Counted from the first letter of the stretch, positions 42,901 through 55,139 are shown. The stretch: DNA of 64,000 nt from Cyclina sinensis (GCA_012932295.1 JAAONU010000019.1:24561908-24625907), one strand, 5' to 3'. The notes: generated by a model not told the origin, from the letters alone. Made by a program: numbers and translations.

Positions 42901-45900
42901 ACAAGTTTCAGCATACATAAAATCACTGTTGATCCAGCTGTTATACAAGAAGACCTTCACTTATATGAACGGTCTGATTGAATCCCTGTAAGTTTTAAAA
43001 GAATTTATTTGTGTGTGTGTGTGTGGTTTCAAAAGTATTCAGTTTACTTACCTTTTTGCTCCAATACTTTCTACAGAAAATACTATTCTTTTATCCACTT
43101 ACGAAAGCTTATGATTTTTGTGTCGCCTACTACAAAGTAGCTGCGACATATAGTGATCCCTTCTCCATCGTCTGTTTGTCTGTCAGTCCGTCACAAAACT
43201 TGTCGGGACTACTCAAAAACTACTGGTGCAGTTTCATTCAAACTTTACAGGAATCATCAGTACCAAGTCTAGTTGTGATTTTTGTCAGAGCTATGGCCCT
43301 TTAATGATTTTTATTTTTAAAAGTTGTCTGGACTACTTCTCTTATACTACTAATGCTATCATGAAATTTGAATGAAATATTACAGGATTGATTGGTACCA
43401 CAAGTACTTGCGTATATTTAACGGGTTTTTCAGTTGAATGATTTTTGGCTGAGATATGGCCTTTAAATAAAAAAGGCATTTTTGCCTGTTAATGATTTTT
43501 GTGTCACCTGCTACACAGTAGCTGTGACGTGCTTCAAAGTAGCCACAATGTATAGGGATCACTTCTCCGTCGTCTGTCTGTCTGTCTGCCCGGACTACTC
43601 CTCAAAAACTACTTGTGCAATTTCATCCAAACTTTACAGGAATGATCAGTACCAAGTTTAGTTTTGCATATCCTTTGCCTTTTCCATTTCATTGATTTTT
43701 GTCAGAGTTATGGCCCTTTAATGATTTTTATTTTTAAAGTTTGTCCAGACTACTTCTCTTATACTACTTACGCAATTTGAATGAAATATTACAGGATTGA
43801 TTGTAACCTTAAGTACTTGCGCATATTTGACAGATTTTTCAGTTGAATGATTTTTGGCAGAGTTATGGGCCTTGAATAAAAAAGGCGTTTTGGCCAAAAA
43901 AACTGTCCAATCACCCCTCAGTACAATGGCTTAATTGGCTATCATCAGGCGACACATGATCACTGATTGCTCTTGTTTTTTCAATGCATAGTTTTGGTTG
44001 TTTAATGAACAGATTTAGCCATTCTTAGCTAAATCTTAGAAAGACAGGCTATAAGTTTAAAACTTTATTTCAAAAACTGCTTTTGTATTTACAATAGCTT
44101 GTCAACAAATAGATCATTCCATAAATATGTTTCTTGAAAAAAGGCTTTTTATATGCAAGTGTACTGACATATATTTTTTGATAAAAAGTAATAGTTACAA
44201 CATGACAATACATGTACATGCAACAGCCACATGTCAGAATACATTATTCTGATTTTATTTTTCTTTTACTATAGTAAGTACATAGTAAAATCTCATACTA
44301 GCTTTCGTAGAAACGCATCATCATATAAAACAAATGCTTATGCTTGTGCCTAACACAACGAGAAAAAAACACAATACATGATCCACTATATAATGTTTTT
44401 TATGAAATTCCCAAGACAAAAAAGAAAAAATCATATGTTTGTTTCTGTTAAAATGTTTTTTTTACTACTATAGAGACCTGTACACTGAAAGATGTGCTGG
44501 GACAAGATGGTGAAGTTAAGGTTCTTAAACTTATACCAGTGAAAATACTCCATTCGCAAGCACCTTTGGAGTACGGAAGTAATAGACAGATGAAAGAAAT
44601 TTTAATAGCTGATAAAACTGCCTTTGCAAAGGCATTAGCATACAACCAGGAAAAGTTTCCACTTCTGCGTGAAGGGGAGTGCCTATACATCAGTAATGTC
44701 ATTAAGAAGGAAAATGGGTAATTCAAAATGTCTTTATAAATTAACTTCGAAATGTCACTCTATATGGCATTGGAAAAAATAACATTGAAATGGATCTTAA
44801 AAGAAAACTATTATAGATTGTAAAATGACTTACTTTTAAGACATTTTGTTGTTCCTTGCCTCAGCTAAGTTGATTTCAAATTTTACAAGTAGTAATACAT
44901 AATTTTATATTAATTAATTGCACGTATATGGCTATTTACACAAGTGTCTAATAGTATTGGTTGCGTATTGCTGTGTACATTCTCAAGAAGTGATTGTATA
45001 AACTGCAGCTTTATATTTTCAGGGTTTTGATTCTCACATCCAAAACATCAATATTTACAGCAACTGCTAATCATATCACAGTACCAGACACCATCAAAGA
45101 TGAGGCCTTATCTCGTAAAGCTGCAGTGACGTCAATTGTTGATGCAGCATTGTCTCCAGAAAACACTGTTCTCAATGTAAAAGGCAAGGTTGTCGAGGTA
45201 TGTTTAATTCTGTGTTGCCCGACTGTCAAACAAACATTTTGTTAAGTGTTCGAGTTCTATCAGACAAAACATGAACTTTAACTATTTTACTTACATTCTC
45301 TTGAAACTAATGCTTCTGTCTGCATTGATATTTGAATTCATCTTATAAATTGCATCATCCCTGTTTACATATTAATAAATGTTAAACTACAATTCACAAG
45401 TGTGTTCTGTGGAAGACCCTTCAGTATTTTAGGCATTTTATTTGACTTTCCTTATTCCTGTTCGTGCAAATTGTGTTTATATCAGTGTATATATTAAAAT
45501 ACATTGCAATGGTATGGACATATTGCAGTCTATACCACAAGCTCTTAAACGTTTGAATGACTCCTTCGAAGAAGTTCCATTTAAAAAGATTAAAGTCAAA
45601 GATTCTACAGGCTGTATTGAAGCTGGTCTTTGGAGAGACTTGGCAAAATGCCCAGTAAATGTTGGAGATCATGTCCAGCTGAATCAGTTTTATACAAAAC
45701 CAATATACAATAGGGAGAAAGGTATTCAGGTTCCTATTCTGTCCAGTCAAAGACAGAACTCTTCTATTCAGGTAATATTTTTAGTAGCGCTGAAAGAAAA
45801 AGCTTTTTTCGTAGTATTATTTTCTGTTTTCAATTGCTGATATTTTTCATTAGTTGTTAAAACAAGATTTTGTTGTTGTGTTACTCCAGATTAACATAAG

Positions 45901-47753
45901 AGTAACTACACATGACTTGTTCATGACATTACAATGCATGTTAACTTTTTAATACCATTGTTCATTGATGCTTACCATTATAATGCCAAGTTAATTCAAG
46001 GTGCTGTCACAACTTTTATGTGCTAAACTTACTGGGGGAGTGTGTTTAACTTTTCATTTCAAACTATTTTTGCAGTTCATAGAACAGCATGAAGATGATG
46101 TTTCATCAGATATATCAGACTTTGATGACTCTCCCCTTGCTGAGTTGACTGGACAAATTCTAGGAATAGAAACAATCAGAAAGTACAGGTATGTGGACAG
46201 TAACCTGCAATATATATTGTTGTTTCTTCAAAGTTTGCAGTCATATCTACCGTCCTGTGTTCAGGAAAAGACTTGTCAAGTTAATGTAAGATTGGTGTGC
46301 CAGATAACGTGTGTGCTCAGATACATTCCCTCTCCTAAACTCCCACATAGATATACATATTATTCACATATTTGTTACTTACATTTCATGGATAGAAAAA
46401 CTGTTATTATACCCCCACAAACAAAGTTTGAGGGAGTATATAGGAGTGAGCTTGGCGGTCAGTCAGACGGTTTGTCGGTCTGTCATGGTTTCCGGATGAT
46501 AACTCATGAAAGGCTAGACAGATTAAAAAAAATTTTGGTACAAAGCTGAAACATCATAAGATACAGGTCAAGTTTGATATTGGGGCTAGTGGGGCCAAGG
46601 TCAAGGTCACTGTTACTAAAAATAGAAAAACGGCTTTTGGATGATTGAAGTAAAGCTCGTGAATGCTCTAGATGTTTTATTCTAGAAGAGATCGGCTAGA
46701 GCAACAGCTAGTTCTACTAGAAAATAAACAGTTCAATGGTCTATGGGTAATTGTTTTCTCTATATACAAAACCCTATGTGGGGGTATTAATTACCTTTAG
46801 TGATAGTTTTTATTGTATTATTAAAAGTTGTTATTCACAGATTTGGGTTAATCTTGGATTTTCATAAAAAAACTGTTTTAGAGTGTTTCATCATCATCAT
46901 CATCATCTTAAAATGCAGCAACATGTCTTAAGAATAAGTGATACAATACATAGTTCATGAACAAAGACACACTAAAATTAACACAAAGTGTTAGTAATGC
47001 CCTTCAAAACAAAAACAAAAATCTTTCAGAGCTTACTTTTTGCATTGAATAAGAATATTCTGCCAACTATACTTAGTTACTTAACATTATTTTTCTGTCA
47101 CACTAAGTCAGCAAATCTTGGTTTTGGTCAGGATCCTAGAAATTTAATTTTGGTCAATAAAATTTGAATAAGCAGCTTTAAGTTAAACTGCCATTGTTGT
47201 GCCAGCATGAGCATGGGAAAATTAGCATAGTTCTTTGACAGGGTTTCAGTTCAGTCATTAAGACTAATCCATTTTTGAAGACAGGGACTAAGTTAATTTT
47301 TATGCTGATTACATTAAGTGTATCAAAAAATAAAATCAAATTGCTGTTACTTTTCTGAAGAAAAAATGTTTATATACTTACAGTTGTTGTCTGAATGAAA
47401 GATGTCACAAGAAGAAATTACTAGACAACAATTCCTGTGGTATATGTTCAGTGAAATACACTGATGGCAGCTCTGGAAAAGGCTACGTTGCTAAAGTGCT
47501 CCTTCAGGAAGAAAAAGGACTGTCTACTGTGACTTTTTTCACTGAGTCTGTTGAAAACCTTCTGAAATCATTGGATATCAACTCCTCTGCAGACAATTTT
47601 TTAGAACTGAAAGAGAAACTTCCAATTCAGATTAAATACAGAAAAAGTGGAAACAAACTATCAAACGTGATAGCCATATATCAACCTAATATACCAGTAT
47701 GGTGTTCAACTAACAAAAGCATTTCCATCGTAACTACTCAAGAAAACTTGTAA
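39910..47753 (+). CDS. Death-domain / OB-fold / RPA1-like zinc-ribbon protein, complete
   Basis: Eight exons join in phase to 510 aa: 39910-39940, 40894-41202, 41501-41548, 44474-44717, 45023-45197, 45529-45771, 46076-46188 and 47384-47753 (TAA). All introns are GT-AG, with phases 1,1,1,2,0,0,2. Exon 2 (residues 11-113) reads like a Death domain. It has IGNNWEFLA with Trp33, VEQIKQD, ELLLEWRKEAG with Trp70, then GELFYNM. Exons 4-5 (130-269) look like one OB fold (VKVLKLIPVKIL ... LYISNVIKKENG). Exons 5-6 form a second (VKGKVVE ... IKVKDSTGCIEAGLWRD ... GDHVQLNQFY). Exon 7 is an acidic linker. Exon 8 starts with a zinc ribbon C390-X4-C395-X10-C406-X2-C409 and continues like RPA1 DNA-binding domain C (VTFFTESVENLLKSL). 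OB-fold plus zinc-ribbon architecture suggests single-stranded nucleic acid binding, and the Death domain suggests assembly with other Death-domain proteins. The combination is not one I recognise. Intron 3 holds relics of helicase and of a possibly protease-like domain, so the OB-fold part may descend from a transposon. Confidence 0.78.
40690..40862. repeat. Short inverted-repeat element ahead of exon 2
   Basis: Outer motifs 'acagtcc' / 'ggactgt' and inner 'aaagaccatc' / 'tggtcttt' are inverted around a middle with further 'aaagaccacc' copies. Related 'aaagaccatcctt' sequence occurs in aquaporin intron 3 (25262) and its inverted copy (63515). This fits a MITE-like dispersed element. It ends about 30 bp before the exon 2 acceptor. 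Confidence 0.45.
41650..42310 (+). pseudogene. Broken remnant of a transposon-type 'FDSH' domain
   Basis: In shifting frames the plus strand reads ERLYLLATFNDYTVGFFHHD, then VYGFFDS, then DSNGFTSADGSTKLMEFDGF and SLIEHIVTVYSSSQFE. This resembles, from memory, the 'fDSHsRd.nG....G.s.Ll.F' region found with PIF1-type helicases in large animal DNA elements. That region is possibly related to cysteine-protease folds. A 'gtttatggcttttttgatt' unit is present three times in tandem (41795-41860) and breaks the frame. Later stops confirm loss of coding. It lies in intron 3 of the Death/OB-fold gene, on the same strand. Confidence 0.5.
42500..42985 (+). pseudogene. Broken remnant of a PIF1-type helicase C terminus
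   Basis: At 42782-42835 the frame reads AATVHKVQGLTLPTAVVCIE, matching the 'HKsQGlTl' motif of PIF1/RecD-like helicases. After a stop and a frameshift, 42869-42972 reads RVQSLDKLYLTSFSIHKI then TVDPAVIQEDLHLYER, the usual end of PIF1 proteins. Upstream fragments (PALICAGYKGDA) are weaker. It is same strand as the host gene and directly follows the other relic. Confidence 0.72.
43100..43985 (+). repeat. Two copies of a dispersed GTCTGTCTGTC-type repeat
   Basis: 'gtagctgcgacatatagtga', 'ccgtcgtctgtctg', 'actactcaaaaactactggt' and 'gagctatggccctttaatga' occur at 43120-43310 and again at 43520-43900. The second copy ends 'ggcgacacatgatcactgat'. They are tandemly arranged in intron 3 of the Death/OB-fold gene. 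Confidence 0.75.
46405..46800 (+). repeat. Dispersed repeat in intron 7
   Basis: It starts 'tacccccacaaacaaagttt' and includes 'gtcagtcagacggtttgtcg' and 'ggtcaaggtcactgttacta'. It ends 'aaccctatgtgggggtatta', which mirrors the start. This is a terminal inverted arrangement typical of a non-autonomous element. Confidence 0.6.
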
Positions 47754-47794
47754 CAATGTAACTTCCTGTAATTTCATCCTGAAAAATACATTTG

Positions 47795-47800
47795 AATAAA
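47795..47800 (+). promoter_or_regulatory. Polyadenylation signal of the Death/OB-fold gene
   Basis: AATAAA lies 42 bases after the stop codon. Confidence 0.65.
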
Positions 47801-49290
47801 ATAACAATCTTGGCACATACCACAAAGTTGTTCAGTTTTGACATTTGTGCAAGAGTTTCACGCGCTTTATTTAAGAAATGAAAAGTATCCAGGCGTGGTT
47901 TATCATAGACAGTTTAACAAAACGATAAGATGATTTCATTGTAATTAAAAATTGAAATGCGTTCTACATTTTCTCCATTTCGTCGCTCTTTTCATTTCGC
48001 CATAACAAGAACTTGAAAACAAATGATCAAAGTGAAATGTAACGTTCATTTTTTCATTTATGTCTATTCTGAGAACATATGAAATATTTAAAACAATTAA
48101 CCTTTGATCAATTTTAGATATTTTTTTCTAATAAAGGATAATATTAGTATTTTGATTTTTTTATCTTTATTTCGCCCATTTCGCCATACAATCTTCATTT
48201 CGCTGTTTATACCAACCGAACCGTTCGACAGGTACTCTGCTGGTTCCTAACTTCCCTAGTTCTATAATACATGGCGCGGTACACGTAGGAACTAGAAGAA
48301 CCCATGTGGTAATCACTATGTAAATCGATTTTTATTCTTTTCTTGCACTGACATTTCAAAATTAAAACAAAAAATGTTCACCAATAAACACTGACTTTGA
48401 TTTTTAAAAAAGCAATACTCTCTTTTTATTTTATGATAGTTTTTATGATGTTTAGGTGTGAAACCACCAAATAGATTCCTTCTTTATTCTATATAAAATT
48501 CATAAAGTTCACAGGGCTGTAAAACATAGCAAAACCTTTTTTAAATAGCTTTAACTTACATATTCTTGTAGATCTATATCTGTACTCATGAAAAATAGCA
48601 AGAAAAGTGGGGGTTGTGTTTCAAACAAGAAAGATATTTCTGCTCATGTGAACTTACCCATAAAATTAACAAAAAATCTGAGCTAATTTTCAGATTGGGG
48701 TATGTGAAACAATTCCACATTGTGAATTCTATTCTGAATGCATATGAGCATAAAATTGCTACCACACTATCAGAAATAGTCAAACAAAATGATTCCAGCA
48801 AAAGAAATACACAGATTAGGGCAAAAATGTTAAAAATAGCCAAGAAAACTGAGAACTATTTCTAGCCGCCATTACGCGGGTACCATTTTTTGAGCTCCAG
48901 TAGACTGAATTGGTGGTTTCATACCTATAAGAAAACTTTTTTTTCTGATACTGTGATTTTTTGGTTTCTACATCAAGAGTAACTAATTTCAACTTATTTA
49001 TCATAGAATAACCCACATTATGAGTTCTTATGCATAGGAATATATCACTCAGGCCGAATCACAACTGGATACTTATTATCTGAGTCTAACACGACCAAAC
49101 AATAAACCTCATTCTGAAATAAGTGTTAACTATTTCTTACGATCGTAAAAACACTTGTGCGGTAAGCCCCTGGGTTTGGCCGTTAAAATTTCCTCCCTCT
49201 ATATATGTTGGAGTTGGCTTCCACATAATAAGTTGATCTATCCAATAAATGAACAAATAAACAACACACTTTTCATCAGTTGATAATTTC
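47801..49290. other. Downstream flank, no firm feature
   Basis: AT-rich sequence. An 83-codon plus-strand frame (48614-48865) has ordinary amino-acid composition (lysine-rich, ending KIAKKTENYF). No recognisable domain, splice site context or neighbour supports it as a gene. Confidence 0.4.
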
Positions 49291-49294
49291 TTTT

Positions 49295-50225
49295 TTATTA
49301 TGCACCCGAAGGGAGGCATATAGTTTTTGAACCGTCAGTCCGTCTGTCTGTCCGCATTTTCTTGTCCGGTCAATAACTTTGTTATTATAAAGTGGATTTT
49401 AAAATAACTTGGCATAAATGTGTGGCACAATTAGTGGACGTGTCATGTGCAAGACCTGGGTCTCTAGCTTAAAGGTCAAGGTCACACTTAGGCTTCAAAG
49501 GTCATTTTTGAGATAATGCAGTGATGGTCGTGTCCGGTCTGTTTCTTTGTCATTCACGATTGGATTTTAAAATAACTTGGCATAAATGTGTGTCACATTA
49601 TGACGACATGTCATGCGCAAGACCTGGGTCTCTAGCTCAAAGGTCAGGGTCTCACATTTAGGCTTCAACGGTCAGTTTTGAGATAATGCAGCGATGGTCA
49701 TGTCCGATCTGTATCTTTGTCATTCACAACTGGATTTTAAAATAACTTGGCATAAATGTGTGTCACATTACGACGACGTGTCGTGCGCAAGACCTGGGTC
49801 TCTAGCTCAAAGGTCAAGGTCACACTTAAGCTTCAAAAGTCATTTTTGAGATAATGCAGTGATGGTCGTGTCAGGTCTGTTTCTTTGTCATTCACGATTT
49901 GATTTTAAAATAACTTGGCGTAAATGTGTGGCACAGTTAGACGTGTAATGCGCAAGAACTGGGTCTCTAGCTCAAAGGTCAATGTCACACTTAGGCTTCA
50001 AAGGTCATTCTTGAGATAATGCAGTGATGGTCGTGTCCGGTGTCTGTATCTCTGTCATTTACAATTGGATTTTTAAATAATTTGGCATAAATTTGTTGCA
50101 CATTATGACGACATGTCATGCGCAAGACCTTGGTCTGTAGTTCAAAGGTCAAGGTCACCCTTAGGCTTCAAATATCATTTTTTTCATGATAATGCAATGA
50201 TGGTGGTGTCCGGTCTGTTTCTTTT
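49295..50225 (+). repeat. Dispersed repeat with ~172-bp tandem units
   Basis: After 'tatgcacccgaagggaggca' and a GTCTGTCTGTC stretch, units starting 'ggattttaaaataacttggc' recur at 49394, 49563, 49732, 49911 and 50067. Each carries 'gacctgggtctctagctcaa' and 'aggtcaaggtcacacttagg'. The units are similar enough to show local amplification after insertion. Confidence 0.85.
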
Positions 50226-52380
50226 TAGCTCACCTGGAACAAAGTGCCAAAGTGAGCTTTTGTCATACCCCAATGTCTGGTGTGCGGCGTGTGTCATGAG
50301 GCGTCAACAGTTTCATTCAAACGACATCTCCTCTGAAACCACTGTGCCAAATTCAATGAAACTTGCATGGGATGTTCCTTGCATGAAGCTCTTCCAAAGT
50401 TGTTCAAAGAATTCAATTCCATGCAGAACTCTGGTTGCCATGGCAATCAAAAGAAAAAAACTTCAAAACTCTTCTTCTCAAAAACCACAAGGCCTGGAGC
50501 TTAGAGATTTGGTATGAGGCATCATCTAGTGGATCTTTACCAAGATTGTTCAGACTTTGACCCTGGGGTCAGAACTGGCCTAGGGGTCACTTGATTTTAC
50601 ATAGAGTTACATAGGGAAAACTTCTTGTCAGAAACCACAACACATGGAGCTTAGATATTTGGTATGCAGCATTGTCTTATAGACCTCTACCAAGATTGAT
50701 CAAATCATGGCCCCAAGGTCAAAACTGGCCCCGCCCTAGGGGTCACATGTTTAACATAGAGCTATATAGCAAAAAACTTTAAAATCTTCTTGTCAGAAAC
50801 CATAAGATATTTGGTGTTCAGCATTATCTTGTAGACCTCTACCAAGATTGTTCAAATCACGGCCCCTGGGTCAAAATTGGCTTCGCCCAAGGGGTCACAT
50901 GTTTTACATAGAATTATAAAGGAAAATCTTTAAAAATCTTCTTGTCAGAAACCGCAAGGCCTGGAGCTGAGAAATTTGGTATGAGGCATCATCTAGTGGA
51001 CTTCTACAAAGATTGTTCAAATTATGACCCAGGGTTAGAACTGACCCCGCCCAGGGCTTACCTGATTTACATAGAGTTATATAGGGAAAATTTTAAAAAT
51101 CTTCTTGTCTGAAACCGCAAGGCATGGAGCTAAGATATTTGGTGTTAAGCATTGTCTAGTAGACCTCTACCAAGATTGTTCAAATCATGGCCCCTGGGTC
51201 AAAATTGGCTCCGCCCAAGGGGTCACATGTTTTAGAGTTATATAGTAAATTCTTTAAAAATCTTCTTGTCAGAAACTGCAAGGCCTAGAGCTTAGATATT
51301 TGGTATGAGGCATCATCTAGTGAATCTCTACAAAGATTGTTCAAATTATGACCCTGGGGTCAGAACTGATTTACATAGAGTTATACAGGGAAAACTTTAA
51401 AAATCATCTTTTAAGAAACTACAAGGCATGGAGCTTAGATATTTGGTGCTGAGCATTGTCTAGTAGACCTCTACAAAGATTGTTCAAATCATAGCCCTTG
51501 GGTCAAAACTGGCCCCGCTCAAGGGGTCACATGTTTTACAAAGAGTTATAGCAAAAAACTTTAAAAATCTTCTTGTCACAAACTGCAAGGCCTGGAGCTT
51601 AGGTATTTGGTAGTTTGCACTGTGACCACAGTGGGGTCATCCCCCCTCCCCTGGGGGTCACCCCCCCCCGCCCAAAATTTTTTTTTCCTCATTTTGTAAG
51701 TTTTTCGCTATGGCAATAAAATTTGGACCATTTGTACAGTTTTTCAAGATGATTTTAAAAACATTATTTCTTGACCTATATTTTTGACCTACTGACCTAC
51801 TTTGTTTTTCTTTTTTAGCTACAGCAATGAAATTCGGACCATGTGCACAGTTTTTCGTTTCGATTTCAAAAATGTCATTGCATGACCTATATTTTTGACC
51901 TACTGACCTACTTTTGGAGCTATGGCAATGAAATTTGGACCATGTGTACAGTTTTTTGTTCCGATTTCAAAAACGTCATAGCATGACCTATATTTTTGAC
52001 CTACTGTCCTACTTTTTTGTTTTTTAGCTACGGCAATGAAATTTGGACTGTGTGTACAGCTTTTCGTTCCGATTTCAAAAATGTCGTCTTATGACCTATA
52101 TTTTGACCTACTGACCTACTTTTTGTTTTTGGAGCTATGGCAATGAAATTGCATTGGTCCATTTCTGTGATATGCATCATTACATTCATAAAAATTTCTT
52201 TCAACTTTCAACCCAGGTGAGCGCTTTAGGGCCATTGGTCCTATTGTTCATTTATGGATAGATTTTAAAATAATTTGGCATAAATTTGTTGCACATTATT
52301 ACGACGTGTCTTGCACAAGACCAATGTCTGTACTTCAAAGGTCAAGGTCACAGTTGGGCTTCAAAACCTCATTCTCATTA
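50226..52380 (+). repeat. Dispersed repeat with ~175-bp tandem units (same family as 22.6-24.4 kb)
   Basis: It starts 'agctcacctggaacaaagtg' and 'catttcaaacgacatctcc'-like sequence. About eight units follow with 'caaggcctggagcttagata', 'accaagattgttcaaatcat', 'ggtcaaaactggccccgccc' and 'ggtcacatgttttacataga'. From 51650 a second tandem series of ~115-120 bp has 'gacctatatttttgacctac' and 'gctatggcaatgaaatttgg'. It closes with 'aggtgagcgctttagggcca', which mirrors the start. The 134-codon frame at its left end is a repeat translation. Confidence 0.85.
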
Positions 52381-52389
52381 TAATGCAGT

Positions 52390-53590
52390 ATGCAGTAATG
52401 GTTTTCTCTAATAATATCGCACCTTATTTAAAAGTTTACTGATTAAATTTATGATTATTATATGTCAGAATGACAAATCTTTTATTGTAATTATTTTATT
52501 TCATACATAAAATAAAATCCCATATCCTTGAGTAAGACATCTACAATTTAGAAAGGTAAATCTTAATAGACATGGAGAATGCAGAATATATCGTACAAAT
52601 ATTATGTTATTAAAGACTTTGTGTCTACTAATATCTTATTTAAGTGCCAGTGCTTAAACCTAAAGTCCTTGCATTTGCATAGGCCACTAGATGAGATGTA
52701 CTGAGGTCAAGTTTACTTTTTCGACTTCAAATGCCTTCTATCTAAAAATTGAGTGTCGGGGGCATATGTCTGTTTACAACGACAGCTCTTGTCTTTTAAG
52801 TTTTTGGGAAACGGAGGTTCTTAAGGACAACCAATTCCAAAAAGTGTTGATGTTTTTTTATTGCATACAGTAAAACTTTTTTAACTTAAAGTAAGGGGAA
52901 ATAGTATGTCTCAGTCATCCAATGCTAGAGTTACCAAAGATCATAGCTTTGACAGGTATAGCTTTTGTTTTAATGTGTCATTCTGTTTATAAAAATAGGT
53001 TAATCACTATCATTGTTAAAGCAACTTTCTTTAATCTTTGGTTTCCTGTAAAACTGGTACAATACAAACTTTCTTTCTAAGATGTGTTTGAAAAATTATT
53101 TGTAATGCACGTTCTTAATAATGGCTCCTGTGTCATAATTAGAATAAACTTGATAGAGGTCTACAAGTTAATGCTACACGCCAATGTTCAAGTCTCAGCC
53201 TTACGGTCGCTGACAAGAATATTTCAAAAAGTTTATCTATATTCCTCTATGTAAAGTCTATGGAACTTAAAACCCTGACACCCAGGCCGGGACCAAAAGT
53301 AATCCTAGGGGATTAGATTTAACAATTGTTGTAAGAGGTCTGGTAGACAACACTTCATGCAGAATTTCAGGGCCTCGTGGTTTTATTCAATATTAAAAAA
53401 AATTCCTATATATTTCTGTGTAAAAATTATGACCTTTGGGTTGGGCCAAAAGTGAACACAGGGACAAAATTTGGTCGTATATCTGACCTTTGCCTTTAAG
53501 CAAGAATGCACTGATATAATTACTTTTGGAATTTTGCCCCTTACACCTTATGTGTTCAGTTAATACCCAATACACCGAACCATGACCCCT
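52390..53590. other. No feature seen
   Basis: AT-rich sequence with degraded fragments of dispersed repeats ('agaggtctacaagttaatgc', 'agggcctcgtggttttattc'). No exon or RNA gene was recognised. Confidence 0.4.
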
Positions 53591-54550
53591 TTTTATGCCC
53601 CGGAGAGAAGGCGTATTGTTTTAGTCTGTCTGTCACAAAACTTTAACCTTGAATATAATTCAGAAGTTGTTCCACCTACAGGCTCCAAACTTGACAGGTT
53701 CATGTACTTTGATGCGCTCTATCCGCAGAACTAATTTAGAGGTCAACGGGTCAAAGGTCATGGTCACCGTAAGCCCAAATAGCAAATATTTACTTCCATC
53801 CAAAGCATTATAACTTATAATAGGTCCCAGTGTCAAAGGTCAATATCACCATATAGGAAATATTATCCTTGGCCACAAAAACAAACTGCTCCAATCTAAA
53901 GCTTTCTTTCTTAACTTATATATTCATCTTGATGAGATCTACCCGGAAAACTCATTTAGAAGTAACGGGTACAAAGGCCAAAGTCACCGTGACTCCAAAT
54001 AGCAAATAATTACTTTGCCTATAAAATAAACGTGTATTATAACTTCACATGTGTAAACACCTTGATACGCTGTATCTGCCTGACTTACTATGAGGTCCTT
54101 GTGTCAAATGTCAAGGTCACCAGATAGCAAATGTTAACCTTGGCCATAAAATGAAAGTGATTCCATCCAAAGATTTCTAGCTTCACATGTGTATTCGCCT
54201 TGATGAGCTCTATCCGCCAGACCCACATAAAGGCCAAAGATCAAAGTCTCTATGACACAAAGTAACCAATATTAACCGTGGCCTCAAAATGAACGTGCTT
54301 CCATCCATAGTCCCGGAGGGAAGGCATATTGCTTTTATGCCACTGGAGGGAGGGCATTTTTTTTTGTCTGTATATGTTGGTTTGTCACAAAACTTTAACC
54401 TTGTCCATGACACGAAAGTCCTTCCTCCTACAGCCTCAAAGGTGCATGCACCTTGATAAGCTTTACCTGCCAGACCCACTTAGACGTCACGGGTTCAAAG
54501 GTCAATGCCCCCGGGGGCATGGCGTTCATTCGAACGTAGCGCTTGTTCTT
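53591..54550 (+). repeat. Dispersed repeat with ~180-bp tandem units
   Basis: It starts 'tatgccccggagagaaggcg' and 'gtctgtctgtcacaaaactt'. Units with 'caaaggtcaaggtcaccgt'-like text and 'cttgatgagctctatccgcc' recur about every 180 bp. A second start ('ccggagggaaggcatattgc') occurs at 54313. Confidence 0.75.
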
Positions 54551-55139
54551 AAACTTATAAATGCTTTGTATAAGCTTTTGTTGTTATAGAGACTATGGAA
54601 CACAAAACCAAATGAACAAATAACCGATGATATGCTGCTCTTTGATATGTGTTCATTTTGTAATTGATTACTCCTCCAGAAATTGTGCAACTGCAACTCT
54701 CTCTATGAAATTTATTAATATCAATTCATTCACCAAATGCACATTTTGACTGACACCTTGGCATCAGGAAATATATAATTAAATATCATTTACATTTACA
54801 AGACTTAAGAGAAAAGTTTACGGCATTCCTCTTTGATATACCAATAGAAAAAACAATCTTCAAGGCCGAGAACTATACTACTCAAAATTTGCTAGGATAA
54901 CATTTTATAACGTGTGTTACTTAAGTTTAGTTTTGATAATTGAGAAATTGATATTTTTAAACGGCATTTTGTTAGTACTGTTTAATGAAAATAGTGATCA
55001 TGGAAGTGTACACTGAAGCGTGTACATTCCCGAAAGAATGTAAAAGTCGAAAATCAACATTTAAGTGATGACATCTTGATAATCTGAAAATCTAGAAAAT
55101 CTTGTTTTGTTAGTGCAAGCTGTTTGATACCGTGTATGG
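54551..55139. other. No feature seen
   Basis: AT-rich junction between the repeat block and the right arm of the inverted duplication. No exon or repeat was recognised. Confidence 0.4.

Noticed and set aside
48614..48865. 83-codon plus-strand frame
   Set aside because: Ordinary composition but no recognisable domain or gene context. Left as an unsupported frame.
50113..50517. 134-codon frame spanning two repeat families
   Set aside because: It runs across the junction of two dispersed repeats. The same text appears in aquaporin intron 3, where it is not open.
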